Counted from the stretch's first letter, positions 22,966 to 30,696 are shown. The stretch: 30,696 bases of DNA from Pseudomonadota bacterium (GCA_023422695.1 JAFAGN010000178.1:1-30696); one strand, 5' to 3'. Notes: generated by a model from the sequence alone, not told the origin. Translations and numbers: made by a program.

Positions 22966-24501
22966 ATGGCAGGTACCACGACCATGGAACGCGCCGCAGA
23001 CGGCAACGCTGCGCCGGTCGATCAGGATGTGCTGATCGTCGGCGCGGGCATTTCGGGCATCGGCATGGCGGTGCATTTGCAGATGAACTGCCCCGATCGC
23101 AGCTTTGGCCTGGTCGAACGCCGCGAACAGCTCGGCGGCACCTGGGACCTGTTCCGTTACCCCGGCATCCGGTCGGACAGCGACATGCACACGCTGGGCT
23201 TTGTCTTCGAACCGTGGAAGCATGAAAAATCGATCGCCGACGGTCCGTCGATTCTGGAATATCTGAACCGCATCGTCGACGAACGCCGCATCCGCGAGCG
23301 GATCCGCTTTGACAGCAAGGTCGTCGGCGCCGATTGGGACAGCGCCGCCGCGCGCTGGACCGTTACCATGGAAGACAGCAAGGGCGCCGCGTCGACCACC
23401 ACCGCGCGCTGGCTGTACCTTGGCGCGGGCTATTACGATTATGACACCCCCTTCGATGCCCAATTTGCCGGGCGCGAAGATTTTCAGGGCCAGATCATTC
23501 ACCCGCAATTCTGGCCCAAGGATCTGGACTATAAAGACAAGAAGGTCGTGGTGATCGGATCGGGCGCGACCGCGGTGACGATCGTCCCGTCGATGAAGGA
23601 AGCGGCGCATGTCACGATGCTTCAGCGCACCCCGACCTGGTATTTCATCCGCCCGGCGAAGGATGGGTTCGCGAATTTCCTCCGCAAATTCCTGCCCGAG
23701 GAACTGGCGTACAAGATCACCCGCTTCAAGAATGTCCGGCTGCAGGACATCGCCTTTCGCCGCGCCCGCGAAAAGCCCGAGAAGGTCAAGGAATTCCTGA
23801 CCAAAAAGCTGCAGGCGAGCCTCGGCGACCGTTATGACGCCAAAGCCTTCACCCCGCCCTATGACCCGTGGGACCAGCGGCTGTGCTTGGTCCCCGACGC
23901 CGATTTCTTCGAGGCGATGAAGGCCGACAAGGCATCGGTGGTGACCGATCATATCGAAAAATTCGACGCGACCGGTATCCAGCTGAAATCGGGCCAGCAT
24001 CTCGATGCCGACATCATCGTGACCGCGACGGGTCTGAACCTAGCGGTGGCCGGAAAGATTCCGGTTCGCGTCGATGGCGCCCTCATCAACTGGCACGACC
24101 ATTTCTATTACAAGGCGTGCATGTTTTCGAACGTCCCGAATTTTTCGGCGGTGTTCGGCTATCTCAACGCCAGCTGGACGCTGCGCGCCGACATCGTGTC
24201 CGAATATGTCTGCCGCGTGCTCAACCATATGCGCGACACGGGGACGACCGTCGCGACCCCGGCGCTCGCCGACCCGTCGAGCCTGGAAGAGGAAAATGTC
24301 TTCGACTTCTCGTCGGGCTATATCCAGCGTTCGCTGCACATCATGCCCAAGAGCACGGTGGCACTGCCCTGGCGGCTCAGCCAGAATTATGTCCAGGACC
24401 GGATCGACATGCGGACCGGCGCGGTTGCCGACGGGGTGCTGACGTTCACCAACGCCCGCGCCGTGGCCGCCGCACCGGCTGAACTGGAAGCTGCCGAATA
24501 G
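22966..24501 (+). CDS. Type I Baeyer-Villiger (class B flavin) monooxygenase, EtaA-like
   Basis: NADPH- and FAD-dependent monooxygenase of 511 residues that would insert oxygen into ketones or oxidise heteroatoms. The FAD Rossmann motif is GAGISG at residues 26-31. The Baeyer-Villiger fingerprint FxGxxxHxxxW is exact at residues 173-183 (FQGQIIHPQFW, followed by P). The NADPH Rossmann motif is GSGATA at about 198-203. The order and spacing, and FRYPGIRSDSDMHTLGF after the FAD motif, resemble EtaA-type enzymes. ATG at 22966 is preceded by GGGAGACAGGA. The gene is divergent from the phosphate module and convergent with the next gene. The physiological substrate cannot be told from sequence, and no degradation cluster is adjacent. 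Confidence 0.93.
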   Translation: MAGTTTMERAADGNAAPVDQDVLIVGAGISGIGMAVHLQMNCPDRSFGLVERREQLGGTWDLFRYPGIRSDSDMHTLGFVFEPWKHEKSIADGPSILEYLNRIVDERRIRERIRFDSKVVGADWDSAAARWTVTMEDSKGAASTTTARWLYLGAGYYDYDTPFDAQFAGREDFQGQIIHPQFWPKDLDYKDKKVVVIGSGATAVTIVPSMKEAAHVTMLQRTPTWYFIRPAKDGFANFLRKFLPEELAYKITRFKNVRLQDIAFRRAREKPEKVKEFLTKKLQASLGDRYDAKAFTPPYDPWDQRLCLVPDADFFEAMKADKASVVTDHIEKFDATGIQLKSGQHLDADIIVTATGLNLAVAGKIPVRVDGALINWHDHFYYKACMFSNVPNFSAVFGYLNASWTLRADIVSEYVCRVLNHMRDTGTTVATPALADPSSLEEENVFDFSSGYIQRSLHIMPKSTVALPWRLSQNYVQDRIDMRTGAVADGVLTFTNARAVAAAPAELEAAE

Positions 24502-24505
24502 AAAG

Positions 24506-24528
24506 CCACGGCGACGGACGCCCCGTGG
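24506..24528. terminator. Possible bidirectional hairpin between convergent genes
   Basis: CCACGG (24506-24511) and CCGTGG (24523-24528) can pair around an 11-base loop, starting 4 bases after the monooxygenase stop and ending 8 bases from the stop of the convergent lipoprotein gene. There is no T-run on either side, so it is a weak terminator candidate. Confidence 0.3.
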
Positions 24529-24536
24529 GAACGGCG

Positions 24537-25370
24537 TCAGTTGATCGGCAGGAGATCGCGGGCATATTCGGGTTTGACCGCAGCGACGAGCGCGCCGGTC
24601 ACCGGGACGTTCACCTTGTAGCTGCCCTCGGCAAACGGCCCGATTTCATACGGCGCGATGGCAATTGTCATGCGGTCGAGATAGCGCCCGTCGGACGATC
24701 CGATCCACACCGTCTGCGCCGATGCCGGCGGGCAGTTGGCAAAGGGGCTGCCGGGTTCTTCTTCACGAACAATGCCCTTCGCCGCCTTGGCGCGTTTGAT
24801 CCCGGCGCAAAAAGGTTCACGGATCGCCGCATCAAACGCCTCGCCGCTGGTGAACAGGTCGAGCGGTTGGAGCCGCTTGGCCCGGTTGCGATCCCAAAGC
24901 AGCGTCGCAAAGCTGGTCATCCCGTGCGCGCCGCCGGTATAGGTCTGAATCTCCGCAGACAGGCTCAGGAAGCGCGGCGTGTTCGACACAAGTTGCCACG
25001 TTTGCAAATGGCTATGCGCCCGATAGGGAAATCCCGCCTTTTCTGCCGCAGCCTTGTCCCGCTGCGCTGCCGCGATCAGCGCATCGCGCTTGGTGGCACG
25101 GTCGTTGTCGAGCCAGGCGGCAAGACCAGCAATGACGGCCGCCTCGCGCGGATAGGCGTAGGTGAATTCGACAAGGTCGCTACTTTCGCGGACGGTCGAC
25201 GCCACCGCGTTTTTCGCCGCGGCGTCCGCAGCAGCACTGGGCGGCGCACCCGGCACCGCTGCAGCGGCGGCCTTTTCGGCGGGGGTCGGCGGATCGTCGG
25301 TACAGCCCGACAGGAGCGCGGCGGCGATCAGGATCGACGGGACGGTGCAAGGCGATGGGAAATGAGTCAT
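24537..25370 (-). CDS. DUF3298 (RsiV-like) domain lipoprotein, function unknown
   Basis: A 277-residue predicted envelope lipoprotein. The signal MTHFPSPCTVPSILIAAALLSGC ends in lipobox LSGC with Cys23, followed by an Ala/Pro-rich linker. The mature part contains LSLSAEIQTYTGGAHGMTSFATLLWDRNRAKRLQPLDLF, typical of the DUF4163/DUF3298 module found in PdaC-type deacetylases and RsiV. ATG at 25370 is chosen for the signal peptide; an in-frame start at 25427 would bury it and overlap the divergent aminopeptidase start. No strong ribosome-binding site is seen. The C-terminal part (MTIAIAPYEIGPFAEGSYKVNVP) matches the family end. No enzyme motif is recognised, so the role is unknown; a solute-binding or sensory role is only a guess. 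Confidence 0.8.
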   Translation of the reverse strand: MTHFPSPCTVPSILIAAALLSGCTDDPPTPAEKAAAAAVPGAPPSAAADAAAKNAVASTVRESSDLVEFTYAYPREAAVIAGLAAWLDNDRATKRDALIAAAQRDKAAAEKAGFPYRAHSHLQTWQLVSNTPRFLSLSAEIQTYTGGAHGMTSFATLLWDRNRAKRLQPLDLFTSGEAFDAAIREPFCAGIKRAKAAKGIVREEEPGSPFANCPPASAQTVWIGSSDGRYLDRMTIAIAPYEIGPFAEGSYKVNVPVTGALVAAVKPEYARDLLPIN

Positions 25371-25425
25371 GACAGCATAACGCCGGGAATCGACAAAATA
25401 TCCCCAGCGGCCTAGCACCAGCGGC

Positions 25426-26829
25426 ATGACCGACTATTCCGACCTGATCCAGCCCGACAAGGGGCAGGACGCGCGCACGATCCACCTCGTCGACAAAAAG
25501 GGATATGACGAATGGCTGAAAGGGCGCAGCGCGCGCGAACGCGCGCACCTCGCCGCGGTGGGGTTCAAGCCCGACGCCTATGTCCACGCGATCCTGCCGG
25601 GTGACGATCCCGACAAATGGGCGGTCGTGACCACGGTGGCGAAGGTCGATACCCTGTCGGCCTGGTGCCTCGCCAAGCTGGGGCAGATCCTGCCCGCCGG
25701 GCGCTATCGCCTGGAAGGGCAGCAACCGGGCAAGGCGCTATTCGGCTGGATGAGCGCCCAATATCGTTTCGATGCCTATCGGACCAAGGTCGAGACAAAG
25801 GGGCCGCGCGTGCTGCTGACCAGCGACGTCGGCGCGATCGCCCCGATGGTGGCCGAAATGCGCGCGACGGCGCTGGTCCGCGACATGGTCAACACCCCCG
25901 CCGCCGACATGGGACCCGCCGCGATCGAAAAGGCCGCCGAACGCATCGCCAAGGCGCATGGCGGCAAGCTGACCGTGACCAAGGGCGAAGCGCTGGAACA
26001 GGGCTATCCGATGATCCACGCGGTCGGGCGCGCCGCGGCGAAGCACCACGCACCGCGCCTGATCGAAATCGAATGGGGCAAGGAAGGCGATCCGCGCATC
26101 GCGCTGGTCGGTAAGGGGATCAGCTTCGACAGCGGCGGGCTCGACATCAAACCCGCGTCGGGCATGCGGCTGATGAAAAAGGACATGGGCGGCGCCGCGC
26201 ACGCGCTGGCGCTCGCCGAACTGGTAATGGCCAGCGGTTTGCCGGTGCGGCTGCACTGCCTGGTCGCGGCGGCAGAAAATGCCATTTCGTCGGACGCGTT
26301 CCGGCCCGGCGATGTCCTCAAGAGCCGAAAAGGTCTGACCGTCGAGATCGGCAACACCGATGCCGAGGGGCGGCTGGTGCTGGGCGATGCTTTGGCGAAG
26401 GCGGGCGAGGCCAAGCCCGAGCTGATCGTCGACTTCGCGACGCTGACCGGCGCCGCGCGCGTCGCGCTCGGCCCCGACCTGCCGCCGCTGTTCGCCAACG
26501 ACGATGCGCTCGCCGACGCGATGCTGACGGGCGGGACCGAGCGCGACGATCCGTTGTGGCGGATGCCGCTGTGGGATGGCTATGCCGAGCTGCTCGAAAC
26601 CGACATCGCCGACCTTGGCAACGCAGGCAGTTCGGCCTTTGCCGGGACGATTACCGCCGCACTGTTCCTGAAACGCTTCATCCCCGAGGGCGTCCAATGG
26701 GCGCATGTCGACACCTTTGCCTGGCGCCCGTCGGCAAAACCGGGTCGCCCAAAGGGCGGCGCGGCGCTGGGCCTGCGCGCGGCGTGGGCGATGTTGCAGG
26801 CGCGCTACGACCGACGCGGCAAAACCTGA
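25426..26829 (+). CDS. M17 leucyl aminopeptidase family protein
   Basis: Cytosolic metallo-aminopeptidase removing N-terminal residues from peptides, 467 residues. The M17 signature NTDAEGRLVL is intact and carries metal ligands. Other active-site blocks are VGKGISFDSGGLDIKPASGMRLMKKDMGGAAHAL, with the conserved Lys and Asp ligands, and ATLTGAARVALG. The N-terminal 150 residues or so are divergent from E. coli PepA, as in many alphaproteobacterial paralogues that resemble PepB. ATG at 25426 lies 55 bp from the divergent lipoprotein gene. The next gene has its own promoter candidate. Confidence 0.94.
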   Translation: MTDYSDLIQPDKGQDARTIHLVDKKGYDEWLKGRSARERAHLAAVGFKPDAYVHAILPGDDPDKWAVVTTVAKVDTLSAWCLAKLGQILPAGRYRLEGQQPGKALFGWMSAQYRFDAYRTKVETKGPRVLLTSDVGAIAPMVAEMRATALVRDMVNTPAADMGPAAIEKAAERIAKAHGGKLTVTKGEALEQGYPMIHAVGRAAAKHHAPRLIEIEWGKEGDPRIALVGKGISFDSGGLDIKPASGMRLMKKDMGGAAHALALAELVMASGLPVRLHCLVAAAENAISSDAFRPGDVLKSRKGLTVEIGNTDAEGRLVLGDALAKAGEAKPELIVDFATLTGAARVALGPDLPPLFANDDALADAMLTGGTERDDPLWRMPLWDGYAELLETDIADLGNAGSSAFAGTITAALFLKRFIPEGVQWAHVDTFAWRPSAKPGRPKGGAALGLRAAWAMLQARYDRRGKT

Positions 26830-26835
26830 ACTTTC

Positions 26836-26863
26836 TTGATAAAGCGTCCCTCGCTGGTCTAAT
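26836..26863 (+). promoter_or_regulatory. Promoter candidate for the NlpC/P60-argC unit
   Basis: TTGATA (26836-26841) and TCTAAT (26858-26863) with a 16-bp spacer fit a sigma-70-like promoter. Transcription would begin near 26870, which favours the GTG start at 26915 over the ATG at 26873 for the downstream gene. Confidence 0.4.
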
Positions 26864-26914
26864 GGCGCGCGAATGTCCGCCGGATGCGCGGAACGGCTAA
26901 TTACGGGACGACAG

Positions 26915-27859
26915 GTGACAGCTCAAAGCGGCGACAATTCAACGGCAAACCGCGTGCGCATGGGACGGCCCGGCGCCGTCGGTGCAGGCCGCGACCGCTT
27001 TGGCCTGACCGGCACGTCGCAGGCCTATGACCCGCGCGTGACCGCCATCCGCCCGGACCTTGCCGACATCGCCGTGGCTGGTCAGCATTTCGCGCCGCAC
27101 TATGCCGCGCCGATGATGCGCAGCGGCGTCCTGCCCGCCGCAGTGCTGCGCGGATCGCCGTCGCTGGAGGCCGATCAGACCAGCGAGCTGCTGTTCGGCG
27201 AAGGCTTTGCGCTGCTCGACCTGACCGGCGGCTGGGCGTGGGGCTATTGCCTTGCCGACCATTATGTCGGTTATCTTTCCGCCGATGCGCTGGGCGCACC
27301 GATCGCGCCGACGCACCGCGTCGAGATGATCGAGGCGATCCTGCACAGCGCCCCCGACGCGGCCAGCGGCGGCCCCGCCGTCCTGCCGCGCGGCGCGCTG
27401 GTGATGGGTGAGGTCGAGGGCGAATGGCTGGTCACATCGCACGGCTATTTGCCGCTCGCGGCGCTGGTCGAGGTCGGCAGCGAAGACGCCGACCCCGCGG
27501 GGCGCGCCGAGGAACTGATCGGCACCCCCTATCTGTGGGGCGGCCGCACGTCGAAGGGCATCGATTGTTCGGGGCTGGTCCAGCTGAGCTGTGCCGCCGC
27601 GGGGGTGCAACTGCCGCGCGACAGCGACCTGCAACTCGCCGCGCTGGGCGCCGACAAGGATGTCGATCCGGCGGCGCTGGCGCGCGGCGATCTGGTGTTC
27701 TTTCCCGGCCATGTCGGAATCATGGCCGACGACCGTCATATCATCCACGCCAGCCGACGATGGATGGCGGTGAAAGCGGAACCGCTGGCCGACGTCATCG
27801 CACGATCGGCCGCCAAGGATCATGATCCGCCGGTGAGCGGCTATAAACGACTGCGATAA
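26915..27859 (+). CDS. NlpC/P60-family cell-wall peptidase with N-terminal SH3-like regions
   Basis: Likely gamma-D-glutamyl-diaminopimelate-type endopeptidase acting on peptidoglycan peptides, 314 residues from GTG 26915. The N-terminal two-thirds is beta-rich and SH3-like (RGSPSLEADQTSELLFGEGF, GWAWGYCLADHYVGYLSADAL). The catalytic domain has nucleophile Cys218 in KGIDCSGLVQ, His266 in FPGHVGIM and a polar third residue near His278 in HIIHASR. No signal peptide is visible, so it may act on recycled muropeptides in the cytosol or leave by another path. The start is uncertain: ATG 26873 would add 14 residues, but the promoter candidate would leave it almost leaderless, whereas GTG has GGGA six bases upstream. 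The argC start lies 3 bp downstream of the stop. Confidence 0.9.
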   Translation: MTAQSGDNSTANRVRMGRPGAVGAGRDRFGLTGTSQAYDPRVTAIRPDLADIAVAGQHFAPHYAAPMMRSGVLPAAVLRGSPSLEADQTSELLFGEGFALLDLTGGWAWGYCLADHYVGYLSADALGAPIAPTHRVEMIEAILHSAPDAASGGPAVLPRGALVMGEVEGEWLVTSHGYLPLAALVEVGSEDADPAGRAEELIGTPYLWGGRTSKGIDCSGLVQLSCAAAGVQLPRDSDLQLAALGADKDVDPAALARGDLVFFPGHVGIMADDRHIIHASRRWMAVKAEPLADVIARSAAKDHDPPVSGYKRLR

Positions 27860-27862
27860 GAT

Positions 27863-28789
27863 ATGACAAAGACGGTTTTCATCGACGGCGCGGCGGGAAC
27901 GACGGGCCTCGAAATCGCTGAGCGGCTCGCGGGGCGCGCTGAATTTTCGCTGATGACGCTGGACGACGCGCGCCGCAAGGACGCGAACGCGCGCCGCGAT
28001 GCGCTGAACGACGCCGATTTCGTCATCCTCTGCCTGCCCGACGACGCGGCGCGCGAAGCGGTGGCGATGATCGCCAATGATCGCACCCGCGTCATCGACG
28101 CATCGACCGCGCACCGCGTCGCGCCCGGCTGGGTCTATGGGTTTCCCGAGGTCAGCGGCCATGGCGCGGTCGCCAATGCGGCGCGCGTGTCGAACCCCGG
28201 CTGCTATTCGACCGGCTTCATCGCGCTGATCGCACCGCTCGTTCGCGCCGGGCTGCTCCCGGCTGACTGGCCCTATGCGTGCAACGCGGTCAGCGGCTAT
28301 TCGGGCGGCGGCAAGGCATTGATCGAGCGGTTCGAGCAGGATCGCGACATCGCTTGGCGCGGCTATGCGCTGGGGCTGGGCCACAAGCATGTGCCCGAGA
28401 TGCAGGCGCAATGCGGCCTGTCGGTCGCACCGCTGTTTTCGCCGTCGGTGATCCCCTCGCATCGCGGCATGGTGGTCGATGTGCAGCTGCCGCTATCGGT
28501 CATGAGGGCAGCTGGTTCGCCCAACGCGCTGCGCGCCGCGCTGGCCGATTTCTACGCAGGCAGCCCGATCGTCGTGATGGGCGAAACCCCGTCCGATGGC
28601 GAGATGCTGCTCCGCGGGTCGGGCGCCGGCGACGACCGGATCGAGCTTTTCGTGTTCGGCAATGCCGACGCCAGCCAGGCGCGCCTGATCGCGCGGCTCG
28701 ACAATCTGGGCAAAGGCGCGAGCGGCGCCTGCGTCCAGAATCTCAACATCATGGCGGGATTGCCGGAGACGGCGGGCTTGAGGCTTTAA
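27863..28789 (+). CDS. argC: ArgC, N-acetyl-gamma-glutamyl-phosphate reductase (type 2)
   Basis: NADPH-dependent reductase of arginine biosynthesis making N-acetylglutamate semialdehyde. The 308-residue length and sequence indicate the short, type 2 AGPR group. The Rossmann start FIDGAAGTTGLEIAERL is followed by DASTAHRVAPGWVYGFPE and the catalytic Cys114 in SNPGCYSTGFIAL. Later blocks include NAVSGYSGGGKALIE, HKHVPEM and FSPSVIPSHRGMVV with the catalytic His. Only 3 bp separate it from the NlpC/P60 gene, so the two are probably co-transcribed although no functional link is known. No other arg gene is in the window. A family A repeat begins 8 bp after its stop. Confidence 0.95.
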   Translation: MTKTVFIDGAAGTTGLEIAERLAGRAEFSLMTLDDARRKDANARRDALNDADFVILCLPDDAAREAVAMIANDRTRVIDASTAHRVAPGWVYGFPEVSGHGAVANAARVSNPGCYSTGFIALIAPLVRAGLLPADWPYACNAVSGYSGGGKALIERFEQDRDIAWRGYALGLGHKHVPEMQAQCGLSVAPLFSPSVIPSHRGMVVDVQLPLSVMRAAGSPNALRAALADFYAGSPIVVMGETPSDGEMLLRGSGAGDDRIELFVFGNADASQARLIARLDNLGKGASGACVQNLNIMAGLPETAGLRL

Positions 28790-28797
28790 CTCTCGGT

Positions 28798-28879
28798 CGT
28801 CATTGCGAGGAGCGAAGCGACGCGGCAATCCAGAGTAGCGCAAACCGCCCTGGATTGCTTCGCTTCGCTCGCAATGACG
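28798..28879 (-). repeat. Family A intergenic palindromic repeat, copy 2 (82 bp)
   Basis: Same length and end sequences as the copy at 6548-6629, but inverted relative to it. After reverse complementing, about 77 of 82 positions agree. It fills the space between argC and the convergent small gene ending at 28901, where its hairpin could end transcription from both sides. Confidence 0.85.
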
Positions 28880-28900
28880 AATATTCGATGGTGCCTGTTC

Positions 28901-29116
28901 TCAATGCACCGTGTCGAGAATATCCTCGACCGACAGATAGGTGATCAGCCGTTCGATCTGGCGCCAGCGCGCAAAATGGATGTGGTTGCCCAGCACGCGA
29001 TATTGCTCGGCGCGCGCGGCGGCGGCAAAGCCCGCCTCTTCGCCGTGCACGCGGATCAGCGCATGGGCATCCTCGACCGCAGCGCGATCGGTCAGAAATG
29101 GTGCAGGCAGATGCAT
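28901..29116 (-). CDS. Small conserved-looking hypothetical protein (71 residues)
   Basis: A 71-residue, probably helical soluble protein with no signal peptide or membrane segment. Segments such as EDAHALIRVHGEEAG, ARAEQYRVLGNHIHFARWRQIERLI and a final acidic LSVEDILDTVH look like a small uncharacterised family of sphingomonads, where an Ala/Glu-rich region is followed by an xxRWxxIxxxI helix; this recollection is not verified. ATG at 29116 is preceded by GGGGA. It is divergent from the sugar-dehydrogenase gene across 180 bp with an inverted repeat. The opposite strand is also open here but its translation looks like a shadow. Function is unknown. Confidence 0.65.
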   Translation of the reverse strand: MHLPAPFLTDRAAVEDAHALIRVHGEEAGFAAAARAEQYRVLGNHIHFARWRQIERLITYLSVEDILDTVH

Positions 29117-29202
29117 GGAGTCCCCGTCCGTTGCCTTGGAGCCGCTCTCCTAAGGGGCGCGCCTCACCGTGCCGTTCCCAACCGTGATGAAGATCCGGGT
29201 AA

Positions 29203-29231
29203 GGTTAATGGCGCGCGGCGATCCATTAACC
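29203..29231. promoter_or_regulatory. Perfect 9-bp inverted repeat in a divergent intergenic region
   Basis: GGTTAATGG (29203-29211) and CCATTAACC (29223-29231) are exact reverse complements around an 11-bp GC-rich spacer. It lies between the small hypothetical gene (start 29116) and the sugar-dehydrogenase gene (start 29297), 65 bp before the latter. It could be an operator for both. The arms resemble CtrA half-sites (TTAACC), but the spacing does not fit TTAA-N7-TTAA. Confidence 0.45.
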
Positions 29232-29296
29232 CTGTGCGCCGTGCCGCGCGCGTTTCGCCTCTTTGCCGCCGCGCTTGGTGCGTGTAGGTAAGCACG

Positions 29297-30637
29297 ATGC
29301 GCAAGATCCTGAAATATGTCGCCCTCGCCCTGTTGCTGCTCGCTGTGATCGGCGGCGTGACGCTCTACATCATGTCGCGGCCCGACGTCGCCCGCTTCTC
29401 GACCGCCGAACTCAGCGGCCGGGTGCCGGTGATGGCGTCGCAAAAGACCGAGACGTTCCCGACGATCAACGTTCCCGAAGTCACCGGATGGCCCGCGGGT
29501 CAGAAGCCGCGCGCAGCGCAGGGGCTTTCGGTCGCGCGCTTTGCCGACGGGCTCGATCACCCCCGCACCATGCTGGTGCTGCCCAATGGCGACGTGCTGG
29601 TCGCCGAGGCGCAAAGCCCGCCGCGCGACACGTCGGGGATCGAAGGCAAAATCATGGGCCGCCTGATGAGCAAGGCGGGCGCCGGGGGCGTTTCGGCGAA
29701 CCGCATCAGCCTGCTTCGCGACGCCGACGGCGACGGCCGCGCCGAGGTCAAGACCGCCTATATCACCGGGCTCAACTCGCCCTATGGCATGGCGCTAGTC
29801 GGCGACACGCTCTACGTGGCGAATACCGATGCGCTGCTCGCTTTCCCCTATGTGGCCGGCGAGACGAAGATGAGCGGCAAGGCATCGAAGATCGTCGATC
29901 TGCCCGCCAAGGGGACCAACCGCCACTGGACCAAAAGCCTGGCTGCGGCACCCAATGGCTGGCTTTACATCGGTGTCGGCGCCGACAGCAATATCGGCGA
30001 AGCGGGCATGAACCGCGAGTTCCGCCGCGCCAGCGTGCTCGAAGTGCGTCCGGAACAGAAATATATCCGCACCTTTGCCGGGGGCATCCGCAACCCCGTC
30101 GGGCTGGGTTTCTACCCCGGCAGCGACCGGCTGTGGACCGTTGTCAACGAGCGCGACATGCTCGGCAGCGATCTGGTCCCCGACTATCTGACCGACGTGA
30201 CCGAAGGCGATTTTTACGGCTGGCCTTGGTATTATTGGGGCGGCTTCGTCGATCCGCGCGTCGAGCCCGAGGCCGAGGATCGCCGTCAATATGTCAAACG
30301 CCCCGAATATGGGCTGGGCGCGCACACCGCGCCGCTGGGGATGACCTTCACGCAGGGGCTCGACCTTGGCGAGCGTTGGGCGAACGGCGCGCTGATCGCG
30401 CTCCACGGATCGTGGAACCGCGAACCGGCGGCGGGCTACAGCGTGGTGTTCGTGAAATTCGGCGCCAACGGCAAACCGGTCGACGCGCTGCCGATCACCC
30501 TGCTCGACCAGTTCCTGGCATCGGACAACAAGACCGCGCGCGGCCGCCCGGCCGACGTCAAGGTGGCCAAGGACGGCAGCGCGCTGGTCGCCGACGACAG
30601 CGGCGGCGTAATCTGGCGGGTGGCGAAGGCGGGGTAA
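29297..30637 (+). CDS. PQQ-dependent sugar dehydrogenase family protein (sorbosone dehydrogenase-like), membrane anchored
   Basis: A 446-residue protein with an N-terminal membrane anchor (KYVALALLLLAVIGGVTLYIM, about residues 6-26) and a periplasmic six-bladed beta-propeller of the soluble glucose/sorbosone dehydrogenase family. Typical blocks are FADGLDHPRTMLVLPNGDVLVAE, ITGLNSPYGMALVGDTLYVANT, FAGGIRNPVGLGFYP, LWTVVNERDMLG, GDFYGWPWYYWGG and ALIALHGSWNREPAAGYSV. These carry the His, Arg and Asp/Asn positions where relatives bind PQQ and calcium. No haem motif (CxxCH) is present. The true substrate is not predictable, and many family members are aldose or sorbosone dehydrogenases only by similarity. 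No PQQ biosynthesis gene is in the window. A family A repeat follows 16 bp after the stop. Confidence 0.88.
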   Translation: MRKILKYVALALLLLAVIGGVTLYIMSRPDVARFSTAELSGRVPVMASQKTETFPTINVPEVTGWPAGQKPRAAQGLSVARFADGLDHPRTMLVLPNGDVLVAEAQSPPRDTSGIEGKIMGRLMSKAGAGGVSANRISLLRDADGDGRAEVKTAYITGLNSPYGMALVGDTLYVANTDALLAFPYVAGETKMSGKASKIVDLPAKGTNRHWTKSLAAAPNGWLYIGVGADSNIGEAGMNREFRRASVLEVRPEQKYIRTFAGGIRNPVGLGFYPGSDRLWTVVNERDMLGSDLVPDYLTDVTEGDFYGWPWYYWGGFVDPRVEPEAEDRRQYVKRPEYGLGAHTAPLGMTFTQGLDLGERWANGALIALHGSWNREPAAGYSVVFVKFGANGKPVDALPITLLDQFLASDNKTARGRPADVKVAKDGSALVADDSGGVIWRVAKAG

Positions 30638-30653
30638 GCCCGGCCGTCGCTTT

Positions 30654-30696
30654 CGTCATTGCGAGCGCAGCGAAGCAATCCAGAGCGGTTTACGCT
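30654..30696 (+). repeat. Family A intergenic palindromic repeat, copy 3 (cut by window end)
   Basis: The first 43 bp of the element, starting CGTCATTGCGAGCG, match copy 1 at about 40 of 43 positions in the same orientation. The other half lies beyond the window. Confidence 0.8.

Noticed and set aside
29203..29231. CtrA binding site
   Set aside because: TTAA half-sites are present but separated by 17 bp, not the 7 bp of the CtrA consensus.
28874..29287. Plus-strand open frame of 137 codons across the small hypothetical gene and the next intergenic region
   Set aside because: Starts inside a family A repeat, runs through the inverted repeat, and its composition is typical of a shadow; the minus-strand 71-residue frame looks more like protein.

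Overview
The window is about 31 kb of GC-rich, gene-dense chromosome. Protein similarities recognised by eye, REP-like intergenic repeats and weak Shine-Dalgarno usage suggest an alphaproteobacterium of the Sphingomonadales, probably Sphingopyxis or a close relative. That placement is inference. No transposase, integrase, phage or CRISPR feature was seen, and there is no gene-free stretch over 300 bases.

Layout. (1) 59-6520: a TetR repressor divergent from a complete tripartite RND efflux operon (lipoprotein adaptor, inner-membrane pump, outer-membrane lipoprotein channel), with a 16-bp palindromic operator candidate between them. (2) 6693-10126: an AlkC/AlkD-type DNA alkylation repair protein, a class A penicillin-binding protein, and tRNA-Thr(CGU). 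(3) 10186-17470: a complete histidine-utilisation regulon. hutF-hutC runs left and hutI-hutH-hutG-hutU runs right, around a perfect 18-bp palindrome that fits the HutC-subfamily operator. The genes encode the five-step route from histidine through formiminoglutamate and N-formylglutamate to glutamate. (4) 17580-20498: rimO and a DUF4403 lipoprotein. (5) 20499-22776: a phosphate module on the minus strand, with a Nudix-DUF47 (PhoU-like) fusion gene followed by a PiT phosphate transporter. Upstream lie four Pho-box-like half-sites in strict 11-bp register. (6) 22966-25370: an EtaA-type Baeyer-Villiger monooxygenase and a DUF3298-like lipoprotein. (7) 25426-30637: an M17 leucyl aminopeptidase, an NlpC/P60 hydrolase tightly coupled to type-2 argC, a small conserved-looking hypothetical protein, and a membrane-anchored PQQ-type sugar dehydrogenase.

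Three families of imperfect-palindrome repeats, each 82-85 bp when complete, sit only between genes. Family A has two full copies in opposite orientation and a third cut by the window end. Family B has one full copy and a fragment at base 1. Family C has one copy, placed inside the putative Nudix-DUF47/pit transcription unit.

The most noteworthy region is the phosphate module at 20.5-22.9 kb. It combines a domain fusion, altered Nudix-box residues, a plausible internal ribosome entry for the DUF47 half, and an extended Pho-box array. The rest is mostly recognisable housekeeping or catabolic content. Protein assignments are from motif recognition by eye, with no database search.
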